A DNA stretch of 64,000 nt, taken from assembly GCF_007830635.1 (NCBI RefSeq), contig NZ_VLLA01000004.1, positions 124,001 to 188,000 on the forward strand, read 5' to 3'. The notes under the pieces are model-generated. The model was not told the DNA's origin and searched no databases. It saw nothing but the letters and a program-made list of their open reading frames with translations. Position numbers and translations under genes: made by a program. The stretch comes from Bradyrhizobium huanghuaihaiense. Lineage in GTDB: Bacteria > Pseudomonadota > Alphaproteobacteria > Rhizobiales > Xanthobacteraceae. Positions 35,339 to 43,292 of the stretch are shown piece by piece; the first letter of the stretch is position 1, and each line of letters starts with the position of its first letter.

Positions 35339-36160
35339 ATGACAAATGCTCCGCTGGCAAACGCTCCCCTTCAGGATTTCATCGGTCGGCACGGAAATCT
35401 ATTCGTGCTGACCGGCGCCGGCTGCAGCACCAATTCGGGCATTCCCGACTACCGAGATAGTCATGGCAACTGGAAGCGGACCCAGCCGGTCAATTTCCAG
35501 GCCTTCATGTCGGACGAGCACACGCGCCAGCGCTATTGGGCGCGCAGCCTGGTCGGCTGGCGGCGGTTCGGCCAGGCGAAGCCGAATGATGCGCACCGTG
35601 CGCTGGCCCGGCTCGAGGCGGGCGGGCGCTGCGGCATGCTGCTGACCCAGAATGTCGACCGGCTGCATCAATCCGCCGGCCACCGGCAGGTCATCGACCT
35701 GCATGGCCGGCTCGATCTCGTCCGCTGCATGGGCTGCGGGACGAAGACGCCGCGGAGCGAATTCCAGGACACGCTGGGGCGCATGAACGCGGAGTGGCTG
35801 ACGCTCGATGCCGCCGATGCGCCTGATGGCGACGCCGATCTGGAGCACGCGGAGTTCTCGTCGTTCAGGGTGCCTCCTTGCGAAGCCTGCGGCGGCATCC
35901 TCAAGCCCGACGTGGTGTTCTTCGGCGAGAACGTGCCGCGCGACGTCGTCGCCACGGTGCAGGATCACCTGGCGCAGGCCGACGCCATGTTGGTCGTCGG
36001 CTCGTCATTGATGGTCTATTCCGGATTCCGCTTCGTGCAGGCGGCGGCGAAACGGCAGATTCCGATCGCCGCGGTCAATCTCGGTCGCACCCGCGCCGAC
36101 GATCTCCTGACGCTGAAGGTCGAGGAGCGCTGTGAAACGGCGCTTGCATTCCTGCTCTGA
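35339..36160 (+). CDS. Sir2 family NAD-dependent deacylase
   Basis: The 273-residue sirtuin has GAGCSTNSGIPDYR (26-39), TQNVDRLH (103-110), the catalytic His122 in VIDLHGRLD, a zinc site of Cys130/Cys133 and Cys181/Cys184, and FFGENVP. It removes acyl groups from protein lysines using NAD, forming nicotinamide and O-acyl-ADP-ribose. It belongs to the bacterial class II/mitochondrial SIRT4-like group by length and the DYRD loop; that assignment is tentative. It is convergent with the TetR gene (8 nt between stops). Confidence 0.92.
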   Translation: MTNAPLANAPLQDFIGRHGNLFVLTGAGCSTNSGIPDYRDSHGNWKRTQPVNFQAFMSDEHTRQRYWARSLVGWRRFGQAKPNDAHRALARLEAGGRCGMLLTQNVDRLHQSAGHRQVIDLHGRLDLVRCMGCGTKTPRSEFQDTLGRMNAEWLTLDAADAPDGDADLEHAEFSSFRVPPCEACGGILKPDVVFFGENVPRDVVATVQDHLAQADAMLVVGSSLMVYSGFRFVQAAAKRQIPIAAVNLGRTRADDLLTLKVEERCETALAFLL

Positions 36161-36168
36161 AACGGGGG

Positions 36169-36804
36169 TTAGCCGGACTGCGGATAGAGCTTCAGGAACG
36201 CCGTTGACGCCTCGCTCGCGCGCCGCGCGATCTCGCTGCTGCTTGGGCGATTGACGGCCTGCAGCAGCAGACCCGTCATCAGGTCTCCCCACAACAGTCC
36301 CAGGAAGGTCTGGGCCATCGCTTCAGGCTCGCCGGCAAGGAGATCCGTCGATCTGGCGTTCGCCATGATCGTCCGCAGCGAGTCACGGGTGGGCTTGCGG
36401 GCGATGCTGTCCAGCGCATGCGCGACCTTTGGTGCATTGACGGCTTCGGATATCGCCAGCCGGAACACGGCGACGACGACCGGGTCGGTCGTTTCCGTCA
36501 GAAGCTTCGTCCCGAACGCGGTGAGCACTTTCGCCAGCATCTCTCGGTCGTGGATCGCCGGCAGGTCTGCCGGAGCCTTGATCCGCTGAGCCCGCTCGGT
36601 GATGCAGGCGACCAGCATCGCCTCCTTGTTGCCGAACAGGGAGTAGAGCTCGCGCTTTGACACGCGTGCGCGCGTCGCGATCTCCAGGGTGCTGGTCTGC
36701 GCGTAGCCGCCCTCCATGAACGCGGAAAGCGCTGCGCCCAGGATCCGCCTCCGGACTTCAAGGCCTTCAGCGTCTTGCTCGGGCGGCTCTGACTTCGGAC
36801 TCAT
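36169..36804 (-). CDS. TetR family regulator of the NmrA/epoxide hydrolase operon
   Basis: The 211-residue protein has the TetR HTH at about 17-62 (RRRILGAALSAFMEGGYAQT, STLEIATRARVSKRELYSLF) and a helical ligand domain. It is divergent from the NmrA-type gene, with two perfect GGTACC-type palindromes between the starts. This fits autoregulation plus repression of the divergent operon, relieved by a small hydrophobic or electrophilic compound. The start at 36804 is placed by the HTH position. Confidence 0.9.
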   Translation of the reverse strand: MSPKSEPPEQDAEGLEVRRRILGAALSAFMEGGYAQTSTLEIATRARVSKRELYSLFGNKEAMLVACITERAQRIKAPADLPAIHDREMLAKVLTAFGTKLLTETTDPVVVAVFRLAISEAVNAPKVAHALDSIARKPTRDSLRTIMANARSTDLLAGEPEAMAQTFLGLLWGDLMTGLLLQAVNRPSSSEIARRASEASTAFLKLYPQSG

Positions 36805-36837
36805 GGACGCAATCTTCTCCTTGCTTCCCCTTGTCTC

Positions 36838-36853
36838 GGTACCAGTCGGTACC
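36838..36853. promoter_or_regulatory. Operator 1 of the TetR/NmrA divergent region
   Basis: GGTACC-AGTC-GGTACC is a 16-bp site with identical self-complementary arms. Its centre lies 32 bp from the centre of operator 2, about three helical turns, so two TetR dimers could bind on the same face. Confidence 0.65.
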
Positions 36854-36868
36854 ATATCGATCCTTGCG

Positions 36869-36886
36869 TGGTACCGCGTCGTACCA
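36869..36886. promoter_or_regulatory. Operator 2 of the TetR/NmrA divergent region
   Basis: TGGTAC-CGCGTC-GTACCA is a perfect 6-bp-arm inverted repeat sharing the GGTAC core with operator 1. It lies 32 nt before the NmrA-type gene start. Confidence 0.65.
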
Positions 36887-36917
36887 CAGCGAAGTGAAAC
36901 GGGAAAGGATCGAGACG

Positions 36918-37847
36918 ATGGCAGAGACAATCCTCGTGACCTCCGCGGCAGGCGGCACCCAGGGCCAGACTGGCCGGCATGTGTCCGAAATGCTGCTTCG
37001 GCGGGGTCATCACGTCCGTGCATTCGTGCGTCAAATCGACAGCCGTTCCGACCGGCTGAAGTCGCTCGGCGCTGAGATCTTCGTCGGCGATTTCCTCGAC
37101 GCCCGGTCCGTCGAACTGGCAGTCAAGGGCGTCTCATCGGTCTATTTTGCCTATCCGGTCCAGGACGGACTGGCGGATGCAACCGCCGCGATGGCGTTTG
37201 CGGCGCGCCGACATGGCGTTTCCCGGCTCGTCAATCTCGTGATGTATCAGTCGTCGCTCGATGCGCCGACGCCGCGCATGCGGCAGAACTATCTGTCGGA
37301 ACAGGTCTTCGAATGGGCCGGCGTCGGGCCGCTGCATCTGCGGGCGACGGTGTTCTACGAGAACGTGGCGCGTCTTGTCGGCGCCAACCTGCCGGAACGC
37401 GGTGCCATCCGCCTGCCGCTCGGCGACGAAGGCACCATCCTGCCGTTGATCTCGGCCGAGGACGTGGCGCGGGTCGCCGTCGGTCTGCTCGCAGGTCCCG
37501 CGCAAGCTGCGGGATCCGCGTATCCCATCATCGGGAGCGTCAATTCCGTGGGCGACATCGTCCGAGCGTTCGCGCACGTCTTCGACAGGGACGCCCACTA
37601 CGAAGAGATCAGCGACGAAGCATGGCGCGACGAGGTTCTGTCGCGCGGCTGGAACGCGCACGCGGTCGAGCATCTGTCCTCGCTCTGGAAGTCGCTACGG
37701 GCCGCCCGGCTTTCGGCCGAGACCGCGCGTTTCGCCGTCACCGATACCATCGAGAAGATCGGCGGTGCGGCGCCGAAGACGTTCGAGCAATTCGTTCGCG
37801 AGCGGCAGTCCGAGTTGCTGGCGCCCGCCGCGAAGCCGACGGCCTGA
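36918..37847 (+). CDS. NmrA-like NAD(P)-binding protein
   Basis: The 309-residue atypical SDR starts ETILVTSAAGGTQGQTGRHV, continues with RQIDSRSDRLKSLGAEIFVG and has DFLDARSVELAVKGVSSVYF, typical of NmrA/HSCARG proteins that sense or use NAD(P)H. A classical catalytic Tyr-x3-Lys is not obvious, so it may be a redox sensor or an atypical reductase. The ATG at 36918 is chosen by the Rossmann start. The hydrolase gene follows 14 nt after its stop, so the two are cotranscribed. Confidence 0.85.
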   Translation: MAETILVTSAAGGTQGQTGRHVSEMLLRRGHHVRAFVRQIDSRSDRLKSLGAEIFVGDFLDARSVELAVKGVSSVYFAYPVQDGLADATAAMAFAARRHGVSRLVNLVMYQSSLDAPTPRMRQNYLSEQVFEWAGVGPLHLRATVFYENVARLVGANLPERGAIRLPLGDEGTILPLISAEDVARVAVGLLAGPAQAAGSAYPIIGSVNSVGDIVRAFAHVFDRDAHYEEISDEAWRDEVLSRGWNAHAVEHLSSLWKSLRAARLSAETARFAVTDTIEKIGGAAPKTFEQFVRERQSELLAPAAKPTA

Positions 37848-37861
37848 CCGGAGGAATGCTC

Positions 37862-38968
37862 ATGGACAGACGACGGTTTCTGGGTGCGGCTTTGGCTCCG
37901 ATCGCTTTGCAGGCGATGCCACCCGCGGTGTCATCAAACGCCTTTGCAGCGAGTGCGGAACGGGATGAGAAAATGACTGGGATCACACAACGAATGATCG
38001 AAGCGAACGGAATCCGCATCAACATTGCCGAACGGGGCGAAGGGCCGCTGGTGTTGCTGGTCCACGGTTTTCCTGAGACGTGGTATTCCTGGCGGCACCA
38101 GATCGACGATCTTGCTGCGGCCGGCTTCCGCGTCGTCGCTCCCGACATGCGGGGCTACGGCAGGAGCGATGCACCGCCGGCGATCGACCAATATACGATC
38201 TTGCATCTCGTCGGTGACATGGTCGGCATTCTCGACGCATTGGGCGCGCCGACCGCTGTCATCGTCGGGCATGACTGGGGCGCCAGCGTTGCCTGGCAGG
38301 CAGCGCTCACGCGGCCTGATCGCTTCAGGGCCATCGCTGCGCTCAGCGTCCCGTTCCGGCCCCGCGCCAAGGCGTCACCGACCAGTCTCATGCCGCGCAC
38401 GGAGACCGCGCAGTTCTACCAGCTCTATTTCCAGGAGCCGGGACCCGCGGAGGCCGAGTTCGGACGCGATCCACGCGCGACCCTGCGCAACATGCTGTTC
38501 GGCGCGTCCGGTGACGGTGTAGCAGCGAGCCGTGCGGCCGGCGGAACGACGCCGAACCTAGCGATGGTCCCGAAGGGCGGCGGCTTCCTGCGGGGACCAA
38601 GTGCGCCGGCAACCCTGCCATCCTGGATCAGCGAGCGCGACATCGACCATTACGGTGAGGAGTTCAGGCGAACCGGCTTTCGCGGCGCGCTGAACTATTA
38701 CCGCAATCTCGATCGCAATTGGGAAATCACAGGTGCCTTGGCGGGCCTCCAGGTCACGATCCCCGCGCTCTACATGGCGGGTGATCGCGACTTCCTGCTG
38801 TCTTCTCCCGGGACGGACCAGCTGCTCGCAAATCTGAAGACGCTCGTTCCCGGCCTGCGGAAGGTGCAGATGCTTCCCGGCTGCGGCCACTGGACACAGC
38901 AGGAGCGTCCGAGCGAGGTCAGCGCCGCGCTCGTCGAATTCATGCGCGGGTTGCCGAACCGTTCATGA
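37862..38968 (+). CDS. Exported epoxide-hydrolase-like alpha/beta hydrolase
   Basis: The 368-residue protein starts with a twin-arginine-like signal (MDRRRFLGAALAPIALQAM). Its core is an epoxide hydrolase: oxyanion motif HGFPETWYSW (69-78), nucleophile Asp138 in VGHDWGASVAWQ, MAGDRDFLL as acid region and GCGHWTQQERP as His loop. An Asp rather than Ser at the elbow points to epoxides or haloalkanes as substrate. An ATG 6 nt upstream (37856) is too close to GGAGG, so 37862 is preferred. Export makes detoxification in the periplasm likely. Confidence 0.88.
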   Translation: MDRRRFLGAALAPIALQAMPPAVSSNAFAASAERDEKMTGITQRMIEANGIRINIAERGEGPLVLLVHGFPETWYSWRHQIDDLAAAGFRVVAPDMRGYGRSDAPPAIDQYTILHLVGDMVGILDALGAPTAVIVGHDWGASVAWQAALTRPDRFRAIAALSVPFRPRAKASPTSLMPRTETAQFYQLYFQEPGPAEAEFGRDPRATLRNMLFGASGDGVAASRAAGGTTPNLAMVPKGGGFLRGPSAPATLPSWISERDIDHYGEEFRRTGFRGALNYYRNLDRNWEITGALAGLQVTIPALYMAGDRDFLLSSPGTDQLLANLKTLVPGLRKVQMLPGCGHWTQQERPSEVSAALVEFMRGLPNRS

Positions 38969-39154
38969 GCGATGTTGTCAGGGCCGGTCGCATGACCGAC
39001 CCTGACCTGTCGGGGACGCCCAAGGCGCGGCTGGCAATGCTGCATAGGTGCCACGCAAGCCCGCCCCGGCGGCTTCACCAAACGCGCTCCTGCTGGTATG
39101 AAAATTGCTGCGTTTTTCGACCCCAGTCTTGACGATCAGCACGGAGAATTTGGA

Positions 39155-41239
39155 ATGCTTGAGGGAGCCGAGGTGCGGCTTGCCGTGGATATCGGTGGCA
39201 CGTTCACCGACATCGTGCTGGACGTGGGCGAGGCGCGCAAGACGCGCAAGGTGCTGACCACGCCGCAGCGCCCCGAGCAGGCCGTGCTGGACGGTATGCG
39301 CCTCATTCTTGCCGATGCGCGCGCGCATATCAGCGACATCGACGTCTTCATTCACGGCACGACGCTCGCGACCAACGCGATCATCGAGCGCCGCGGCGCC
39401 AAGACGGCGCTGATCGCGACCGATGGCTTTCGCGACGTGCTCGATATCGGCACCGAGAGCCGCTACGATCAGTACGATCTCAGCATCGACAAGCCGAAGC
39501 CGCTGGCGCCGCGCAGCCTCCGCTTCACCGTGCCCGAACGCATCGACGCCCATGGCGCCGTCCGCCTCCCGCTCGACGAGATGGCCGTGCGCGCACTCGC
39601 GCCGAAATTGCGCGAGCTGGGCGTCGAGAGCGTCGCGATCGCCTTCCTGCACTCCTATGCCAATCCCGAGCACGAGCGGCGCGCGGCTGCGATCATTGGT
39701 GAGGAGATGCCCGGCATCTCCGTGACGGTGTCATCGGCCGTGTGCCCGGAGATTCGCGAATATGAGCGCACCTCCACCGCGGTCGCGAACGCCTATGTGC
39801 AACCGCTGATCGACGGCTATCTCGCCCGCATGGCCGATGCCTTGCAGGTCGAGCAGTTTCGCGGTGCGATCTATCTCGTCACGTCGGGCGGCGGCGTCAC
39901 CTCGATCGAGACGGCACGGCGCTTTCCGGTGCGTCTCGTCGAATCCGGCCCGGCCGGCGGCGCGATCTTCGCGGCGCAGATCGCGGCACGGTTGGGGGAG
40001 AGCAAGGTGCTCTCCTTCGACATGGGCGGCACCACGGCAAAAATCTGCCTGATCGAAAAATACCAGCCGGAGACCTCGCGCGTGTTCGAGGTCGACCGTG
40101 CCGCGCGCTTCCTCAAGGGCTCGGGCCTGCCGGTGCGCATCCCGGTGATCGAGATGGTCGAGATTGGCGCAGGCGGCGGCTCGATCGCGCATGTCGACGC
40201 GATGAAGCGGGTCACCGTGGGTCCGGAGAGCGCCTCGTCGGAGCCTGGCCCCGCCTGTTACGGCCGCGGCGGCCAGCGTCCGGCGGTGACGGATGCGGAC
40301 GTCGCGCTCGGCATGATCGATCCCGACGCGTTTGCAGGCGGCACGATCAAGCTCGACCCGGAGCTGTCGAAGCAGGCGCTGCTGCGCGATGTCGGTGAGG
40401 CGCTGGGCCTATCGGCGGAGACCGCGGCCTATGCCGTGCACGAGGTCGTCTGCGAGAACATGGCGAGCGCGGCGCGCGTGCACGCCGTCGAGCGTGGCGA
40501 GATCGTCGGTCAGCATACGCTGATCGCCTTCGGCGGCGCCGCGCCGCTGCATGCGGCGCGCGTCGCCGAGAAGATCGGTGTCTCCCGCGTGATCGTGCCG
40601 TCGAATGCCGGCGTCGGCTCGGCGGTCGGATTCTTGGCGGCGCCCATCGCCTACGAGCTGGTGCGTAGCCGTCACGTCCGGCTCGACGATTTCGACACCA
40701 AGGCCGTCTCCGATTTGCTTCAGGAGATGGCGACCGAGGCGCGTGCGCTGGTCGAGCCCGGTGCAGCCTGTGCGCCGGTGCGCGAACGCCGCGCGGCCTT
40801 CATGCGCTATGTCGGTCAGGGCCACGAGATCACCGTCGAGCTGCCGAACCGGCCGCTGACCTCGGCCGATCTCGCCGGCCTGCGCCAGAAGTTCGAGACG
40901 GATTATTCCGCGATGTTCGAGCGTCCGATCCCGGGCGCGGCGATCGAGGTCTTGAGCTGGTCGGTGCTCGCAACCACCGACGCGCGCAATCCTTCCGCGG
41001 TTGCGGCCGTTGCGCGCACGCCCGCGGCCAAGGCTGTCGGCAGCCGAAAATTCTTCGACGGCCGCGCAGGCGAGGTCATCGAGATCCCGCTTTATCGCCG
41101 CGAGGACATGGCGCCGGGGGCGACCATCGCGGGCCCCGCCGTGATCGCGGAAGACGAGACGTCCACCTTCGTCTCCACCAGTTTTGACGCGCATATCGAC
41201 GGTGCCGGCAGCATCGTCATGGAACGAAAGGCGGCTTGA
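39155..41239 (+). CDS. hyuA: Hydantoinase/oxoprolinase subunit A (HyuA-like)
   Basis: The 694-residue protein begins with the ATP-binding ASKHA-type motif VRLAVDIGGTFTDIVLD and contains GTTLATNAIIERRGAKTALI, LVTSGGGVTSIETAR and FDMGGTTAKICLI. With HyuB it forms ATP-dependent hydrolases of 5-membered rings (N-methylhydantoin, 5-oxoproline) or, in related complexes, carboxylases such as acetophenone carboxylase. The ATG at 39155 begins right before the first strand; an upstream ATG at 39098 lacks homology. The stop is 2 nt before the hyuB start. Confidence 0.9.
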   Translation: MLEGAEVRLAVDIGGTFTDIVLDVGEARKTRKVLTTPQRPEQAVLDGMRLILADARAHISDIDVFIHGTTLATNAIIERRGAKTALIATDGFRDVLDIGTESRYDQYDLSIDKPKPLAPRSLRFTVPERIDAHGAVRLPLDEMAVRALAPKLRELGVESVAIAFLHSYANPEHERRAAAIIGEEMPGISVTVSSAVCPEIREYERTSTAVANAYVQPLIDGYLARMADALQVEQFRGAIYLVTSGGGVTSIETARRFPVRLVESGPAGGAIFAAQIAARLGESKVLSFDMGGTTAKICLIEKYQPETSRVFEVDRAARFLKGSGLPVRIPVIEMVEIGAGGGSIAHVDAMKRVTVGPESASSEPGPACYGRGGQRPAVTDADVALGMIDPDAFAGGTIKLDPELSKQALLRDVGEALGLSAETAAYAVHEVVCENMASAARVHAVERGEIVGQHTLIAFGGAAPLHAARVAEKIGVSRVIVPSNAGVGSAVGFLAAPIAYELVRSRHVRLDDFDTKAVSDLLQEMATEARALVEPGAACAPVRERRAAFMRYVGQGHEITVELPNRPLTSADLAGLRQKFETDYSAMFERPIPGAAIEVLSWSVLATTDARNPSAVAAVARTPAAKAVGSRKFFDGRAGEVIEIPLYRREDMAPGATIAGPAVIAEDETSTFVSTSFDAHIDGAGSIVMERKAA

Positions 41240-41241
41240 TC

Positions 41242-42900
41242 ATGAGCAAGGCAAGCGGCGCGAGCCTGATCGACCTCCAGATCATGTGGCACCGGCTGAT
41301 CGCCGTGGTCGAGGAGCAGGCGCAGGTGCTTTTGCGCACCGCGTTCAGCCCGATCGTGCGCGAATGCGGCGACCTCTCGGCCGGCGTGTTCGACCTCAGG
41401 GGGCGGATGCTGGCGCAGGCGGTCACCGGCACGCCCGGCCACGTCAACTCGATGGCGGAGTCGGTCAAGCACTTCATCAACCGCTTCCCGCTGGAAACGA
41501 TGAAGGAAGGCGACGCTTACATCACCAATGATCCCTGGATGGGCACCGGCCATCTCAACGACTTCGTCGTGACCACGCCCTGCTTCAAGGACGGCAAGGT
41601 CGTCGCGCTGTTCTCCTGCACCAGCCATCTCATGGACATCGGCGGCATCGGCTTCGGGCCTGACGCTACCGACGTGTTCATGGAGGGGCTCTACATCCCC
41701 ATGCTGAAGCTGATCGACCAGGGCGTCGTCAACGAGACGCTGATGGCGATGATCCGCACCAACACGCGGCTGCCGATCGACACCGAAGGCGACACCTATT
41801 CGCTCGCCGGCTGCAACGACGTCGGCTGCGAGCGCCTGGTCGAGATGATGACCGAGTTCGGCATCGACACGCTCGACGAGCTCGGCGACTACATCTGCGA
41901 CCGCTCGCGCGAGGCGGTGCTGGCCGAGATCGCAAAGCTGCCGAAGGGAAGCTGGCGCAACACCATGGTCGTGGACGGCTATGATGCGCCGGTGACGCTC
42001 TCCGCGACGCTGACGATCTCGGATGCGGGCATTCACGTCGATTTCGACGGCACCTCGGCCGCGTCAAAATTCGGTATCAACGTGCCGCTGTCCTACACCA
42101 CGGCCTACACCGTGTTCGGCCTCGGCTGCGTCGTCGCCTCGCAGATCCCCAACAATGCCGGCTCGCTCTTGCCGCTGACGGTGTCGGCTCCCCCTGGCGC
42201 GATCCTCAATGCGCCGAAACCGGCACCGGTCGCCTCGCGCCACATCATCGGCCAGATGCTGCCCGACGTCGTGTTCGGCTGCCTGCGCCAGATCATTCCC
42301 GAGCGCGTGCCGGCGGAGGGTACTTCGTGCCTATGGAATCTCGTCGTCCGCGGCGAGACCCGCTCCGGCGCCGGTGGTAATTACGGGTTCTCGATGGCGG
42401 TGACCTCCAATGGCGGCACCGGCGCGCGCTTCGGCAAGGACGGCCTCTCCGCCACCGCTTACCCAAGCGGTGTGCGCGGCACGCCGGTCGAGATCGCGGA
42501 GACGCAGACGCCGCTGATCTTCTGGCGCAAGGAGCTGCGTCCGGATTCCGGCGGGGCAGGGCGCACCCGCGGTGGCCTCGGCCAGATCATCGAGGTTGGC
42601 AGCGGCATCGATGCGCCGTTCGACATTCTCGCTGCGTTCGACCGCATCGATCATCCGCCGCGTGGGCGCGATGGCGGGCAGAATGGCGAGGCCGGTTATG
42701 TCGGGCTGAAGTCGGGACAGAAGATGCGCGGGAAGGGTTTTCAGCAGGTGCCGTCGGACGACCGGCTGGTCGTGATGACGCCCGGCGGTGCCGGCATCGG
42801 CGATCCCAGGGAACGCGACCGTGCGGCTGTCAACGACGACGTCGCGAGCGGTCTCGTGTCCTCGGCCAACGCAGTCAAGCTTTACGGGTACGCGCGTTGA
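41242..42900 (+). CDS. hyuB: Hydantoinase/oxoprolinase subunit B (HyuB-like)
   Basis: The 552-residue protein has the HyuB pattern: LIDLQIMWHRLIAVVEEQAQ, RTAFSPIVRECGDLSAGVFD, ITNDPWMGTGHLNDFVVTTP, the Gly-rich GGAGRTRGGLGQIIEVGSG and the C-terminal MTPGGAGIGDPRERD. It is the partner of the preceding subunit in a cytoplasmic ATP-dependent ring hydrolase. No transporter or regulator is adjacent, so the substrate is open. This pair is separate from the imide/carbamoyl cluster at 11-20 kb, but both could act on related ureides. Confidence 0.9.
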   Translation: MSKASGASLIDLQIMWHRLIAVVEEQAQVLLRTAFSPIVRECGDLSAGVFDLRGRMLAQAVTGTPGHVNSMAESVKHFINRFPLETMKEGDAYITNDPWMGTGHLNDFVVTTPCFKDGKVVALFSCTSHLMDIGGIGFGPDATDVFMEGLYIPMLKLIDQGVVNETLMAMIRTNTRLPIDTEGDTYSLAGCNDVGCERLVEMMTEFGIDTLDELGDYICDRSREAVLAEIAKLPKGSWRNTMVVDGYDAPVTLSATLTISDAGIHVDFDGTSAASKFGINVPLSYTTAYTVFGLGCVVASQIPNNAGSLLPLTVSAPPGAILNAPKPAPVASRHIIGQMLPDVVFGCLRQIIPERVPAEGTSCLWNLVVRGETRSGAGGNYGFSMAVTSNGGTGARFGKDGLSATAYPSGVRGTPVEIAETQTPLIFWRKELRPDSGGAGRTRGGLGQIIEVGSGIDAPFDILAAFDRIDHPPRGRDGGQNGEAGYVGLKSGQKMRGKGFQQVPSDDRLVVMTPGGAGIGDPRERDRAAVNDDVASGLVSSANAVKLYGYAR

Positions 42901-43292
42901 TGCCAACGGATCGATCGGCTTCGTGCCGCTGCTGACGCTCTGGCCCGGCATCGTCACCATCCTGCCGCGGGTGCTTTACGGATAGCCGTTTCGGTCCGAT
43001 GGCGATCGAACGGTCAGCGCTGCTGTCGTTTCAATTCGCCCCGCGCCAATTCGCCCCTCGCGCGCATTCCGTCTTTGCACGTTCTGTGATCCGTCGTACG
43101 CTGTGCAAGCAGACGTGCGACAGCAATCACGGCAGTGAACGTGGCTCCCTTGGCGACATGCGCCGAGAGAAGGGGCATTTGTTTGCAACTCATGTCCGGT
43201 GGAGGACAATCGACGCATACTGAACTGCAAACATTCCTCGCAGCGGCGTTCACGAGACGCAATCAATAAACATCAAGCGGGAGGAAGTGCAT
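42901..43292. other. 392-bp gap upstream of the PQQ dehydrogenase gene
   Basis: It must hold the promoter of the PQQ dehydrogenase operon. A short direct repeat CAATTCGCCCC occurs around 43034-43056 (CAATTCGCCCCGCGCCAATTCGCCCC). No convincing gene is seen. The first 85 bp read a hydrophobic segment in one frame (PLLTLWPGIVTILPRVLYG) without a start of its own. Confidence 0.5.

Noticed and set aside
42788-42985. Possible DUF3096-like membrane peptide (PLLTLWPGIVTILPRVLYG)
   Set aside because: The frame begins inside hyuB, has no start of its own and is shorter than the family.
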